In this document: one piece after another, positions 12,114 to 23,666 of the stretch
How the letters are laid out: every line of letters starts with the position of its first letter
Numbering within the stretch: the stretch's first letter is position 1
Assembly (NCBI GenBank): GCA_022813625.1
Contig: JAKLMB010000005.1
Location: 434,001 to 498,000 of the forward strand
DNA: 64,000 nt
Source of the DNA: Aaosphaeria pasadenensis
Lineage: Eukaryota > Ascomycota > Dothideomycetes > Pleosporales
Reading direction: 5' to 3'
The notes under the pieces: model-generated
Seen by the model: only the letters and a program-made list of their open reading frames with translations
Databases searched by the model: none
Told to the model about the DNA's origin: nothing
Program-made: the position numbers and the translations under genes

Positions 12114-15100
12114 TCATGTACCATACCATTCGCCATGCTGTGCCGCCTCTGGATTGTTTCCACTCTCGAGATCGACTACACGGCGGCCAGACCTCCCACC
12201 TGGATTCATCTCAATTGGCTCGATTTTTTTTTCAACATCGATGCCAATCCTCGTCCTCCCAGCATCAGATGTCCCTATAAAGAGCCCCAGTCTGAACCGC
12301 AAGTTTCTCAGCGTTGGAAACTTTCCGCTCGCGTCAGGACCGTAACTGACTCGCTTTATGATGGAAGAGTCGTAAAGCATACTCATGACGTTGGCTGGAT
12401 ACGCAACATTCAGAGGGGTCCGTCGCTTGTTCGCGGGCCAGATGAAGGGAACAGAAAAGCCTAGTACACCAATAACGACGAGCCAGATAATTAAAGGAAT
12501 CCGCCTCACTGTTGCAATATACAGCCATGGCTTTGCCAGTGTCGTCGGTCGCGGAATGCCCAGGTCTGCGGTCGACTGCAAGAGAAATGTCGACCTACCA
12601 TCGCTTCCTCCTTGACCCAACCCCGCCATTATTGCAAAGACAGATCCAAAGGAGATGTTTGCCCCTCGGGCCAAACTGCTCTCGTTGAACAGGCTATCGC
12701 TCGATTTATCGATGCTCAGATAGGTTATGATGCTCATGGTGTCAAGGAATGTCCTTCCTGTGACTACTCGGATATCGCCAGCCATGGTGTCATTCATGAC
12801 ACCGGAAGCATAATCGGAAAAGCCCTGGCCCGAATGGCTCTTCCAGTGATCATACTTTAAGGCTGTACGACTCTGGACTTCCTGAATCGTGGTCTCGCCA
12901 CCTTTCCTCGTCCCGTCGCCGCTGAAAGTCAACTTCGCATAATCGAGGTAGAATCTCGGTGTGCAAAGCATAGATACAGCAGTTGGCTCTTCCTCGATGG
13001 TCTGCTCACCAACGGTGGATGTCGTTTGCAGTGCCCCATTCTGCCCATAGAGCCACCACCGGCCCGTATCCTTCTTCTCGAGACCAGGGCAGCTGGTTGC
13101 GTTCAGATACCTCCAGGCCATGCATCGCTCGAGACCTTGCCCAGAATTGTCCGTGGTGTTTTCTGTGCCTGGTAAGGCGCAAGCGCCGATCCAGGATGCG
13201 CCTGAGCAGACACCCTCTTGAATGGTAGCCTCCCAGCCGGAACCAGTATCGAGTCTTGTAGAGTGGGTGGAAATCGACACACAACTCAGCTCGGATGACA
13301 ACCCTAGTTGTTCAGACAGATCGCTGGTATTCAAGGCAACTGCTGGGAAGAGCGTGTTCCCAGACAACCACCCGGATGTTCTGGGGTACCCGAGGAAACT
13401 GCGAGCGAGGGCATGGTTACGAGCTGTCATCCCAAAGGCCTTGGTATGGTTGTCCAAGAAGATATCCTCCCTGAATGTCTGTAGATAATTCATCGGTCTG
13501 GAGAATCTCGACGGTTGAAAGGATGAGATGAAAATTCCACCAGCACAAACAGCCGCAACTCGGATGAGGGTGTTGACGCAAGTAACATATGCGAGCCTGA
13601 AATGCCGGTTTCGAAGGGCCTTGAAGGTGGCCATTAAATGGTATTTGTGCATATAGTCGAGCAGAATTGTTTTCTGCCCAGTATCTCCTTTCGCTAGGGA
13701 AAGGTACGGTTGTGTCCGTCGATAGTACTGGTCGATCCAGGCCCACCACAGTACCAGAGAACCCAGACTGCAGGCAGGAATCATATTGCAAACCATCTTG
13801 TGCAGAAATCTACCGATTCCCCTCCACACGTCGCTGGTCTCGGGCCATTGCGGCCACAGTTGAAATGGCATGTGGTCGGAGAAGATTACGTTGTGATACT
13901 TGATGACTAAGACAAGTAGTGTCAAGGCGAAGGCAAGGACAACTGAAAAAGACACTTGCATAATAACTGCATTGCCGTAGCGAAGTTCTTTTAGTAGGGG
14001 GCTGTCTGGATTCATACCCGCGAGCGGATCGGGATAGGATATGTCGTCTCGCGAAGTCAGTGTTCGTTGGGGTCGGATGAGAGCCTTAGTATGTCCCTTG
14101 CCCTCATCGTCATCAGAATGTGAGTAACGCAGCGTAAGGTCCGTCATCGCAATTCTCTCCCCAATGGACTCCGCAGCCTCTTCGCGTTTCAAAGCATCCG
14201 TCCCTTCGAAAAGCGAACGGATACTCTTTTCCTGAAAAAGATACGCAACCCCGGCGATCGATGTTGGAGAGCAACACAGTCCTGACTTCCAGGACGGTTT
14301 GAATACGTCAGAAAAAGTCAACTTGATCCCCGTCGTACGCCAGAAATTCCAATAGATCATGATGAAGAATCCTATGTAGGAGACGATAATCCAGATGAAA
14401 TCGAGGAATGACAATCGCCAAGCTGGGACAGCCTTCTTGACAGTTCCACCAACGTCTCTCCAGACGTTAGAGTCTGCAAAAGGGGTGAGCGTGGCAATCG
14501 TTGCAGCGCTGAGAAAGCCCCACAAGTCTCCGGCAATCAAGAACATCTTGCAAGCTTGATCATTGGTCCAGGACATTGGCGCCGTTCCAAAGGGCTGACG
14601 GAAATTCTTACACGTAAAATTGACTTTATCGAGCAGGAACGGATCAAATTTCGTATGTGGGAGGGGTTGCCCCCAGAAGGACATGGACCAGAGTGGTGAT
14701 GACATGCTGTACATGAATCCCGTTTCGAGAAGGTTGTTCTCTATGGGTACTCGGACAGCGTCAATGAGGGCCTGGTCTTCAGGCACTCTTAGTCGAGTAC
14801 CGTTTCCTGGATATATGTTCGCGGATTGCTCAGATTGCTCAGATTGCTCAGATTGCTCAGATTGCTCATAGGGCCGAGAATCATAAGTGACCTGGTCCTG
14901 CAGCGAGTAATACATCGGGACGCAACTCAGTGCCCCCCATCCCGGTGTGGTCTGATCGATCTGAACCTCCTTCGCAGTTCTGTCCACGAGCGGCCCGGAG
15001 ACGATGTATTGTTTATGGATAGGGCAATATACCCCGCGGGATGTGTCAAAAGACGATCTTTCGTCCGTCGCCGGAAGCCAAAGCGCAAAGACTCCATTGT

Positions 15101-16601
15101 GGAGTATTGGGTTATCCGGCTGAGGGGCCAAGGCTCCCGACATGTCGGACCATTCCCGTCGCAGGATGCAGCCGTCGCGATCCTCCAGGGTGAGGGTAAC
15201 GCCCGATGCGGTTCGAATCGCGCTTGTGTGCTCCACCTCCGAGGCACTTACGGTGATGATGTCAATCTGAGAGCAGTTCAAGTAGGAATACAAAGCAGAT
15301 GTATCGACCGTATAGGTGGCTTTGTTTTGGCCGGTAGTTGCGTTCAATGGATTCGAGTCTCCAGGTCGAGTGAACGGCATTATGGCTGCCCAGGACGGAT
15401 CCGTCCAAGATGTCTTGTCCTTATCTTCTTCTTTCAGCATCCTGGAAACCCATTTGAGCCCGCCCGCATCGTCCCCTTGGAAGATGACCTCCATCGCCAT
15501 TTGGGGGAGGAGAGCGCTTGAAGAGATCTTGGGTATTGCGTCCAGACCAAGGTTACGGAAAGTTGAAGCCGATTCCACATCAACCATCGTCGAGTCATCG
15601 AAAGCAGACATCTGGACGGGGATCAGCACCAGCATAGAGTAAATGGCAACCGCCGCCAAAGGCCTCGTCGGGAGCGCCTTTATGCTCGACCAAAAACTGG
15701 GCTCGGTCAGGCGAGCATCGAACATGTTACGCAGGCGGCTGTCGGGGGCCGTAGTCAATGCCAAGTACGGGAGAATCGACATGAAGTCGGCCCCGACGCA
15801 GGAAATCATTTCAGTCACGCTGAAAGCAAGGACAGCCGGGACATATTGAAACATCCATGCGTAATACCAGTTCGTCGTCGTGATGTACCCGTTCACGTAC
15901 GTCAAGGCGCAAAAGCCACCATAAATGATTAAGTATAAGAGGACGGTTCGCAAAACGATCGTTGGAAGTGTCTTCAGGGTCCATGGACTCCAATCTGGTA
16001 ATTCTGGGGCGAGTGGCCGTGGTGCCTTATTAGAGGAGGAGGGTTCGTCAAGGTCGTCAGGGTCGTTGTCAGGGTCGTTGTCAGGGTCGTTCCCATCGTC
16101 GTCAGGGGCGCTACCATCGTCGTCAGGGTCAGCGTCATTGTTAGCAGGGTCATCGGCGTTGTCGCTGTTATCCCAATCGACCGAGTGGATCATCAACGTT
16201 AGGTGGCCGTCATTAGGGTTACAAAATTCACATCTTTGTCCTGGTGGACCATGTCGCAGCCGTAATGGATTCCCCCTAATCCAACTTACACCAGTTGAAC
16301 CGCCCACTTCTTGACAAAACCATTTGGGTTTATCTGTTCTTAGACATCCGATGGCCAGTTTATCCCAGTGGAGTGGACAACGAATGTATTGCTCTTCGCA
16401 AAGTTTTTTTAAAGCCTCTAGGAAGACAGCGGGCATGCTACCCAGAAAGTTTTTGTAGACGCGTCCCGGGCCTGGGCTGTCTTCCCGCAACACACGAATT
16501 CCAAAGGCATCTGCGATGATCCAAGTGCAGTCATCAGGGGACACCTCGAGTAGTAGTCCTCTTCGATCTGGTCGTCGATAGGAATGAAATAATTTCGACA
16601 T
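12114..16601 (-). CDS. Very large DUF3433-type integral membrane protein
   Basis: One uninterrupted frame from ATG 16601 to TGA 12114-12116 encodes 1495 residues. The frame opens a little further upstream, but only with a TTG. Residues 1 to about 125 form a soluble domain with a Cys/His-rich end. Next come an acidic Asp/Asn linker with NDPD repeats and several hydrophobic helices (for example TIVLRTVLLYLIIYGGFCAL). Two long, probably extracytoplasmic, domains with NxT/S sites follow, each bounded by membrane helices. This duplicated pattern matches my recollection of fungal DUF3433 proteins, whose role is unknown. A 9-bp tandem repeat encodes EQS five times (14824-14868). The length with no intron is unusual against its neighbours. 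Family assignment is by layout and is fairly confident; function is not known. Confidence 0.75.
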   Translation of the reverse strand: MSKLFHSYRRPDRRGLLLEVSPDDCTWIIADAFGIRVLREDSPGPGRVYKNFLGSMPAVFLEALKKLCEEQYIRCPLHWDKLAIGCLRTDKPKWFCQEVGGSTGVSWIRGNPLRLRHGPPGQRCEFCNPNDGHLTLMIHSVDWDNSDNADDPANNDADPDDDGSAPDDDGNDPDNDPDNDPDDLDEPSSSNKAPRPLAPELPDWSPWTLKTLPTIVLRTVLLYLIIYGGFCALTYVNGYITTTNWYYAWMFQYVPAVLAFSVTEMISCVGADFMSILPYLALTTAPDSRLRNMFDARLTEPSFWSSIKALPTRPLAAVAIYSMLVLIPVQMSAFDDSTMVDVESASTFRNLGLDAIPKISSSALLPQMAMEVIFQGDDAGGLKWVSRMLKEEDKDKTSWTDPSWAAIMPFTRPGDSNPLNATTGQNKATYTVDTSALYSYLNCSQIDIITVSASEVEHTSAIRTASGVTLTLEDRDGCILRREWSDMSGALAPQPDNPILHNGVFALWLPATDERSSFDTSRGVYCPIHKQYIVSGPLVDRTAKEVQIDQTTPGWGALSCVPMYYSLQDQVTYDSRPYEQSEQSEQSEQSEQSANIYPGNGTRLRVPEDQALIDAVRVPIENNLLETGFMYSMSSPLWSMSFWGQPLPHTKFDPFLLDKVNFTCKNFRQPFGTAPMSWTNDQACKMFLIAGDLWGFLSAATIATLTPFADSNVWRDVGGTVKKAVPAWRLSFLDFIWIIVSYIGFFIMIYWNFWRTTGIKLTFSDVFKPSWKSGLCCSPTSIAGVAYLFQEKSIRSLFEGTDALKREEAAESIGERIAMTDLTLRYSHSDDDEGKGHTKALIRPQRTLTSRDDISYPDPLAGMNPDSPLLKELRYGNAVIMQVSFSVVLAFALTLLVLVIKYHNVIFSDHMPFQLWPQWPETSDVWRGIGRFLHKMVCNMIPACSLGSLVLWWAWIDQYYRRTQPYLSLAKGDTGQKTILLDYMHKYHLMATFKALRNRHFRLAYVTCVNTLIRVAAVCAGGIFISSFQPSRFSRPMNYLQTFREDIFLDNHTKAFGMTARNHALARSFLGYPRTSGWLSGNTLFPAVALNTSDLSEQLGLSSELSCVSISTHSTRLDTGSGWEATIQEGVCSGASWIGACALPGTENTTDNSGQGLERCMAWRYLNATSCPGLEKKDTGRWWLYGQNGALQTTSTVGEQTIEEEPTAVSMLCTPRFYLDYAKLTFSGDGTRKGGETTIQEVQSRTALKYDHWKSHSGQGFSDYASGVMNDTMAGDIRVVTGRTFLDTMSIITYLSIDKSSDSLFNESSLARGANISFGSVFAIMAGLGQGGSDGRSTFLLQSTADLGIPRPTTLAKPWLYIATVRRIPLIIWLVVIGVLGFSVPFIWPANKRRTPLNVAYPANVMSMLYDSSIIKRVSYGPDASGKFPTLRNLRFRLGLFIGTSDAGRTRIGIDVEKKIEPIEMNPGGRSGRRVVDLESGNNPEAAQHGEWYGT
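14824..14868 (-). repeat. In-frame 9-bp tandem repeat, five copies, encoding EQS
   Basis: Five identical copies of GATTGCTCA (plus strand) lie inside the DUF3433 gene and read as Glu-Gln-Ser repeats in an exposed loop. Identity at every base, third positions included, points to recent slippage expansion. Confidence 0.9.
16047..16150 (-). repeat. In-frame imperfect repeat coding the Asp/Asn-rich linker
   Basis: Near-identical units of the type GGGTCGTTGTCA encode NDPDNDPDNDPD and related acidic residues between the soluble N-terminal domain and the first membrane helix of the DUF3433 protein. Confidence 0.75.
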
Positions 16602-19017
16602 TAGCAATAATATAGGAAAGGCCAAATGAAATGCGCCTTTGATCCTACTTCGTATGGGGTTTCAAGGATTCTCGTAAGGCTATTGATGAAGGTAGGAAGA
16701 GGGCAGTTTTCAATGAAGTGCTCATATGTTCTAACAAGGATCTGTATGAAACTGAGTCGTATAAGGAGCGATACAAGTTCTTTTGGAAATATAGAGGTTT
16801 TACTGGTCAAGATGTCCTGCATATAGTTGTGCTCATCGTCATATATTTCAAAGTGACCCTACTGTCTGACTGGTGGTGCATATCATCCTTACCAGTCAAT
16901 ATCCCTCTCTATCTCTCTCTCTACGTATCCTTCGCCCCTATCTCATCCATCCACTTTCACACGAAAAGGAAAAAAAGGCTGAGACAGGAGGAAAGGATCT
17001 GTGCAATCACATATAAACACGGGCACACACACATGAACGCACGAACGGAGAACCACATGAGGGACTTCTCGCCTTTCCCTTTCCTGCCTTTTCTGCAGCC
17101 TCTCTTTTCGCCTCCACTAGTCACTCGCGCTCCTTCAGTGGGGAAGAGTCAGACAGGAAAGGTGCGGTGAGAGAACAACAGCCATCGGGCCCTCGCCTGC
17201 CTGTCTCCCTCCAGTGAAAAAGAAAACAACCGCTAAAGCCGAAAAAGAGCAACAGAGAAATAAGCCATTTGATAGGTAAACGTTCCATTCTAGCCTTCCT
17301 GTCCTCTATATCACACAAGCATGGCATCCCGGTACATCACAAACACATGCGCGCACATACACATATCGGGCTTCTTGTCACTAAATATCCCTGCCGTTTC
17401 GTTTGCCCACGGATACACGCCAATCCTGATCTGACTCCCCGCGCGATCTATTTTTCTTTCCGCGGGGATGCCGGGGGGGGTTGGGGGTTACCAAGCCATC
17501 AGGTATCCGTAAAGGGAGGTTTGGAGCAGAGGGATGTGGTAACCTCCGGGGAGCAATTGATAGAGAGCGAGGATTTGATAGTCAATTGGAAGGCAGCAAT
17601 GGTACGGGAAAGCATGATTAAATAAACGAAGGCAACAGTCAGAGCAATGGGGAAGAATGATTTAGTGGACCAGGTAAGTTCAGTAGACACTGGCAATGCC
17701 GTAGGTTCCAACGCATTCTCCGTTGGGACAGACCATCGGTAGGACTAATAGATGGAGATCGGAGCTTGACAGAAGGGGAAACAGATGAGGTTGAGAGACA
17801 GTCCAGAAGTGGCATAAGCGAAATGAGATCCAGGAAGTTGGAAAAGAAAGAGGGGCGAAGGGGAGCACGGAGATTTTTGGGCCCTGAGAGGCCTTTCCCA
17901 AAGCCACAGCACTGGCAAAGCATGGGCGGAAAGATTGACGGTCAGAGGATTGCTTGATTTCGATGTGAAAGACAGGATCATTAGTTTACCTGGAATTATT
18001 GAGAATTATGTTTAGCAAGCGAACGTAGCTACATGCTGGTACAAAGACAGGGATTCCTTTATCGACCTGTGAGGATCGACGGCCCATGATGAAGTGTGCA
18101 AGAAACGTTGCGTCACACGGGCACAGTAGTTTGTTATTGCATGTCAAAAGGCTTGATTAGATAGAGGACCTATTTGCACAAAGCGGCCAATAATGACGTT
18201 CGAAGATCACGTGAAAGATCACTTCTCTACACACACTGGTGCTTCAATCTCATTGACGTTTCCACACGCACTGTGGACGATATACTTCGATCTTGAATAT
18301 AATCACGTCAATCAGCCACACCGATTCTGCCCGAAATAGCCGGAAGTACTGGCAACTGTGAAAAAGAGCCCTTACGTAGAATGCAATATGTAGCACAAGC
18401 ACAGATTTTATGGATCGCTTTATATGCTACGAGACCGAAGGACAACGATCTAGCTAGATTAACTTGAAAGGAACAATTGTTGACCACACCTGGCTTAGTA
18501 AAGCTACACCTCTCGCATTGTGACCCCGCACAAAATCATGCCCAGGATGGTAATCGTCAAAGACTAGAAGACCGAGGAGTAAAGCATTTATTATTGTACT
18601 TGCGAGCCATGATCATCTTGAATTCGGCTACGAGCCTGCATCTAAGGATGCTTTGTTCCTCGATAGGCGCGGCAGCGATCAGCACAACGGTGCAATTCAC
18701 TTCGTGATCAGCATTGAGAGGACTAAAATTAGTTGTTCTTGGTGGCAGTGACCATCGCCATCTCGTCTCATTCTTTATCAATTCTCTATATTTATAGCCT
18801 CTTGAACAACCGGCCCAAAAGCCTATGAACTAACACCTTTTGTGGTGTCTGATGAGCGATGCATCCCGCATCGTGGAGCGAGTTCGTGGTACTCGATCTC
18901 CAAAATATAACATAAGTAGTGACTTCCCACCCCGGACTTCCTTCTGCCAGTGAAATACATCTTTATAGCCCTACCTAAGCAGCATCTATCATAGGCAGCT
19001 TTCGAGTTGCATTAATC
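16602..19017. other. 2.4-kb region without a supported gene
   Basis: Sequence between divergent genes (DUF3433 on the minus strand, APH-like on the plus strand). A palindromic CACGTG E-box sits at 18208-18213 within GATCACGTGAAAGATCAC. A pyrimidine-rich stretch occurs at about 16900-17150. Open frames of up to 150 codons (for example 16718-17170) lack family features or splice partners. Confidence 0.45.
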
Positions 19018-20113
19018 ATGGATTACGACACGACGCTTTTTCCATACTACGCAAATTGTGATTTTGAACCGTTCGTTCCCACGGCCGAACAGATCGATGC
19101 GTTCCTTGATTCGAAAGATGTCCGGGACAAAAGGCTGCGCGTGCCGGAATATGGCTCACAGGAAAGGTCCTGGCGCATGGGGCCATACAATATTAGAGTC
19201 GAGCCTTATGAAAGTATATTCCAGGTAACAGTCGCCTTGAGTCACTAGGAAGCCTTTACTTAAATTTGATTAGGAAGCTGAGAATCTCCTCTATCTTGAG
19301 AGGAATTCAACAGTTAGGACCCCAAAGCTCTATGCAGCATTCAAGAAGGAAAGGGTAGATCCTTTTTTTTCACGCGCAAACGAGGGACTACTTCGTGGCT
19401 CGTCGATAAAACCCTCATCACGCTCAGTAGTAGTAATGAACTACTACATGGTTACGGAATACTTAGAGGGATTTCAGGACGGTGACACGACGGAGTGGGC
19501 TATCCTCGACGCACAGAGGCAATTAGGAAGACCTGTCATGAATGAATGGTGGAAGAGGATTGGCGACCTGTTGGGAGAGCAGCTTCGGAAGCTGCGCAGC
19601 GTCCCTCCTGAAGATCCCAATCATTATGGCCGTATTAATGGCCAAAGATTCATGGAAACGGAAGCGCCATACATGTTCTGTACGGACGATTCTCGTGGCC
19701 CGTTCAAGTACGAAGAACTAGTAGAAAGAATCATCCAACATGCACGTAGTACAACCAAAGAAAAGGTGCTACTAAGTCTTTTACCAAGGATAGAAGCTAA
19801 GCTTTTAGAAGTTGCAGGTTCACCAGATGCAGCACCTGTACTCACGACCACAGATTGCATGGACGGAGACTACGTTGTACGGTTCACGCGGGACGAGAAC
19901 AATAAGCCTATAGGCATAGAGGAAGTGGTTTTGATCAGATGGGACCACTTGGCATGGATGCCTCCCTGGTATGAGGCTGGAGAATTGTATCTGCGGAGGG
20001 ATGCATTGGGCCGTTCCGCGCTAAAAAGAATGAGCAAAGTCAACATGGATACCGCAGCTTGTTTTGCAGAATATGGACAGAACTTCTGGATCAAAAATCG
20101 TTTTGAACGTTAA
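19018..20113 (+). CDS. Aminoglycoside-phosphotransferase (APH)-like protein with an altered catalytic loop
   Basis: Exons 19018-19224 and 19274-20113 join in phase across a 49-nt intron (GTAACA..TTAG), giving 348 residues. The layout follows fungal APH/choline-kinase-like proteins: an N-lobe helix EAENLLYLERNSTVRTPKLYAAF, a hinge YYMVTEYLEG, a helical C-lobe, and a late W-x8-YE-type motif (WDHLAWMPPWYEAGELY). The family's THGDLHPGN-like loop is here TTTDCMDGD (260-268): the Asp at 263 is kept, but His and Gly are replaced by Thr and the metal-binding Asn by Asp. The later metal-binding Asp of IDWE is Arg (LIRWD, 289-293). These changes suggest weak or no phosphotransfer. Family is fairly sure; substrate is unknown. 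Confidence 0.75.
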
Positions 20114-22597
20114 ATAGCTGAGCCCATTCGAAAGGCTTCGTCTGTTTGGAAAGTCAAATGAGGCTTGCGGACTTTCCACATTACGATCCTGGTAGGCTCG
20201 TCTTCATGTGCATATGAAGCTTAAACCTGAGCCTTGTCTGCACCCATGGGAGCGGGTTTAACACCGTGAGTAGCCACTCAAAACTTGCTAGGTTGAGTTA
20301 CTGTTTGATTTGACTGTTTGATTTTACTGTCTGTTTTTACTGTTTGATTTTACTGTTTGATTTTACTGTTTGAATTTACGTCTTGATAGTTAGTATTGAA
20401 TCAAAGTTTTAGTCGTTGAAGCCACCACACGTTGCGATTTTGTGTCTACAAGCCATAGAAGAATATCAAAGCACTGAGTAAAGCATGAGATATTATCGAC
20501 ATAGTATAGGTGCACAACTCTTGCATAGATCAAATGCCACAGGTCATATTCAGCCTTTACCTCATTGATCCTGCTCCTAAACTCTGGGAGTCATGACAGC
20601 AAAAGAAGCAAGTAGAATGTTGCCCAAGTGAAACGAAGTGCGGTGAAGGTGCAAGTGCTGCACGTCTCCGTCTCCGTTTCCGTCTCCATCCCAAATGCCC
20701 TGTCACTTCACCGCCATTGTGCCACCGGCGTACCACCGGTCGATGCCTGAGCAATATATTTCAATACACAGCAAATTCCCCTCATTGCAAGATACGCCAT
20801 GTCGACACTACCTCAGCAGGACCCCGGAGCCTGCCAGCAAAAATCTCGCTTAACAAATCCACTCCCCCAGACGAGAGAATCGTGCAGCACTGCATACGCA
20901 TACCACGCACGCTCTCGGCGTACTGGAGACCCCGTAGATAGTCTGTGCCCACCTACTGTTACTACAACACCAAAATACTCATTTTTCAAGTTATTTAACG
21001 TTCTATTTAACGTTAAAGGTACAATAGAAACGTATAAGATAGTTTAACATTAGTTTCAATAGCAGGAAGGTCGGTTTGAGTCAGTTATGAGTGATACTGT
21101 CATGGTGGGTGGGCATAGACTATCTACGGGGTCTCCAGTACTCCGAGAGGCACGACATCTCACGGTGACGCAAAGCAACAAACAAAGAAACAGTCAACGC
21201 CCTATTCATGACCAGCCCGATTGCGAGCATCACACGGTACACCCACGCCCACACCCGTGGGGCCGACTAAAGGATGCAGCCCCGGACACATCATGGCGAA
21301 TCAGCCAGAGACGGTGGAAATGTCATATCTCCACGAAGCCACGGTGATGCCTGTATCTCTCCATGACACAAGGCAATTCGCGAGAAATAGCCACACCGGG
21401 ACGATCTCCCGTCCCTAACCCGGGCCAGATGCAGGGAAGCCCCTTTGGAGCCGAAATTCGGGAGCGGCCGTACGGGACGGGAGGAGCAGGAAGACGAGAA
21501 GAGCTGGGACGCCTGGCATTCTTTGGTACCGAATGGGTCGTGCCTCTTTCGAACAAACAGAGGTGCATTAATTGCAAGTGGGCGATGTTCGTTTGTCGTT
21601 GTAAGCCACATCGGCCCCGTTACCAGGGCGTGCAGGGATGACGGTGATCAACCGAGCCTACCGCACGTGCAGATCGTAGTGTGGTTTCCAATCGACGAGC
21701 TGTATCCGCTTGAGGAAAGGCGCAAAGACGGATTCACTACGTACTAGAACGAAGTAAGTGACAAGGAGGAGAATCAGAAGCTGAGAGATCACAGGAGAGA
21801 AAAAGCATCGTCACACGTAGAATGACTTATTCTATCGAATTGCAGAAGGGCGGTGATGCCATCCTGCGCTGTGCTTCGCCGTCCTCCGCTTCACCCTGCT
21901 CAGCCAACCCAAACAACAATGAAGATAGAATTCACTCTAATGCAATGAGCCGCGAGCCTAAGACGTATGCCTTTCTCATGGGCGGGCGCGCGCCTGCGCG
22001 AGGAGGCGTCTCCTCCTGCCTTGCTTTTCGCTTTCAACCTGTTTCTCTCTCATGAATACTTTCCTTCTCCTCTGACGGACACGTTGTTCCTATTGCCAAT
22101 ATCGTCGCGCGAGAAGGACGAGGCATGGTTACGCCCCCCCGCCTCGTGTTGTTTCGCTGAGCCGAGCTCCGCCCCCCTCCTCTTCTTCTTTTTTTCAAAG
22201 CGACGGCGATGATGTAAGACGCAGAAGGGAAGAAGGGTGGTTGGATTTGGAGGTGAGATTGGGTATATGGATGGGGTGGTGGGACGTTGCTTTGGTTAAT
22301 GTGTAGGTTTGTAACGGTGAGTGAATCGATATCGTACTGTACCTCTTCACCCGTCCTTTGATTTTGGCATCTTGAGAATTGTTGGTTCTGTCGTTTTCTC
22401 GATCTCTCTTGCGCCTTTTTGGCACGATACATCTATCTCATCGCGCTCAACATCCGACAGGACTGGCTCGAACCCAACGTCAAACGAGAACCCCTTCAAC
22501 GACAGACACCCCTTCATCAACAGAACCCCTTCATCAAAAAACCCACATCCTCCTCCCCTCCCCCTTCCCCAAACCAAATCCAAAAACCCAAAAAAAC
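20114..22597. other. 2.5-kb region without a supported gene
   Basis: It contains the 13-bp minisatellite at 20300-20377. An AT-rich stretch at about 20970-21060 holds the TTAACGTT palindrome twice (near 20993 and 21005). A long C-rich leader runs into the membrane-protein gene that starts at 22598. Open frames on both strands are short and composition-driven. Confidence 0.45.
20300..20377 (+). repeat. Minisatellite: six copies of a 13-bp unit
   Basis: Six adjacent 13-bp units of consensus ACTGTTTGATTTT with one or two changes in some copies. It lies 187 nt past the stop codon of the APH-like gene, so it may fall within its 3' flank. Confidence 0.9.
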
Positions 22598-23666
22598 ATG
22601 CCCAAACCCGCCCTCTCCCTCCCTCCCCTCCCCCCTCTCCACCAAACCCTCCCCATCCTGCCCCCCCTCCTCCTCACCCTCCTCTCCCTCGCCCAGATCC
22701 CCCTCGCCGCCCTCCCCGCCTACAAACTCGCCGCACACATGCGGCCCGACGCAGTGTACTTCTGGCTCGCGAGCACGCCGACGGCTAAAGGCCCAGGAGG
22801 AACAGAGGGGACAGGGGGAGGGGGGATAGAGTGTGCGAGTAACTGTTTCGTTCAGGTGGATGCAAGGACGAGGGGGGCGGTTACGGGGGCCGGGTTGGCG
22901 GTTGGGGTGCTGGGGGTTTTGGGGGGTGTGGTGGGGATGGGGTTGGGGTGGAGAGAGTGGGGAGGGAAGGTATGTGTGTTTTTCTCTTTTGTTGTTTGGG
23001 TTGGTTGGTTGGTTGGTTGGTTGGGGATGAGGGTGCTGTGGGTGTTGTGTGAAAAGGGGGAATGGAGGAAAAGGGGATGGACGGGAGTGAAGTGATAAGA
23101 TTCACGCTGACCCCTTAAAACAGTCCAGCATAACTCGACGCCTAACTTTCCCATCGACATCAACACCAACAACGACGTACACGCACACCTACTCCCCCAT
23201 AACCCCGACCTCCCTCCCCCCCTACAGCGCCCTACCACCACCTCCCTCACCACCGCGTCCATCCACTCGAACACTGCTCAACCTCCTCATCCAAACCCTC
23301 TCCCTCGCCCTCCTCCTCGCCCTCTCAACATACATCCAAGTGTCCTCCGCGCCCCTCGCCTGGCCTAGCATCATCGCCACGCACTACCAAGCCACGATCG
23401 CGGGGCCCTACACCGCGGAGCAGTGGGTCTGCGGGCTGGAGGTCTTGACGCGGGATTTCGGCGCCGGGGAGGTGGGCGCGAGGGCGGAGTGGGCGGGGGG
23501 GATGTGTGCGGTTGCGGGCGCGGCGAGGGTGATGGGGTGGGTGGTTTGTGTGGGGCAGGGGGTCGTGGTTGCGGGGTGTGGTTGGGTTTGGGGGGTGAGG
23601 GTTCTGGAGGGGAGAAGGGAGAGGGGGGAGAGGGGGATGGAGAGAGAGATGGAAGGGGTGAGGTGA
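22598..23666 (+). CDS. Small four-helix membrane protein, unrecognised
   Basis: Exons 22598-22969 and 23124-23666 join in phase 0 (GTATGT..AAACAG, 154-nt intron), giving 304 residues. The start is an ATG in a strong A-rich context (AAAAAACATG). Four hydrophobic helices are visible: about residues 18-42, 97-120, 180-200 and 255-280. A Cys-containing loop (IECASNCFV) lies between the first two and a Pro/Thr/Ser-rich loop between the second and third. This resembles tetraspan fungal plasma-membrane proteins (Sur7/claudin-like layout), but I cannot assign a family. The intron carries a GGTT repeat. The coding strand switches from strongly C-rich to strongly G-rich twice, which is unlike its neighbours. 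Both splice signals are canonical. Confidence 0.55.
22999..23024 (+). repeat. GGTT tetranucleotide repeat inside an intron
   Basis: About six copies of GGTT within the intron of the four-helix membrane-protein gene. Confidence 0.8.

Noticed and set aside
16718..17170. 150-codon open frame on the plus strand upstream of the DUF3433 gene
   Set aside because: Pyrimidine-rich low-complexity coding with no domain, no conserved-looking segments and no splice support.
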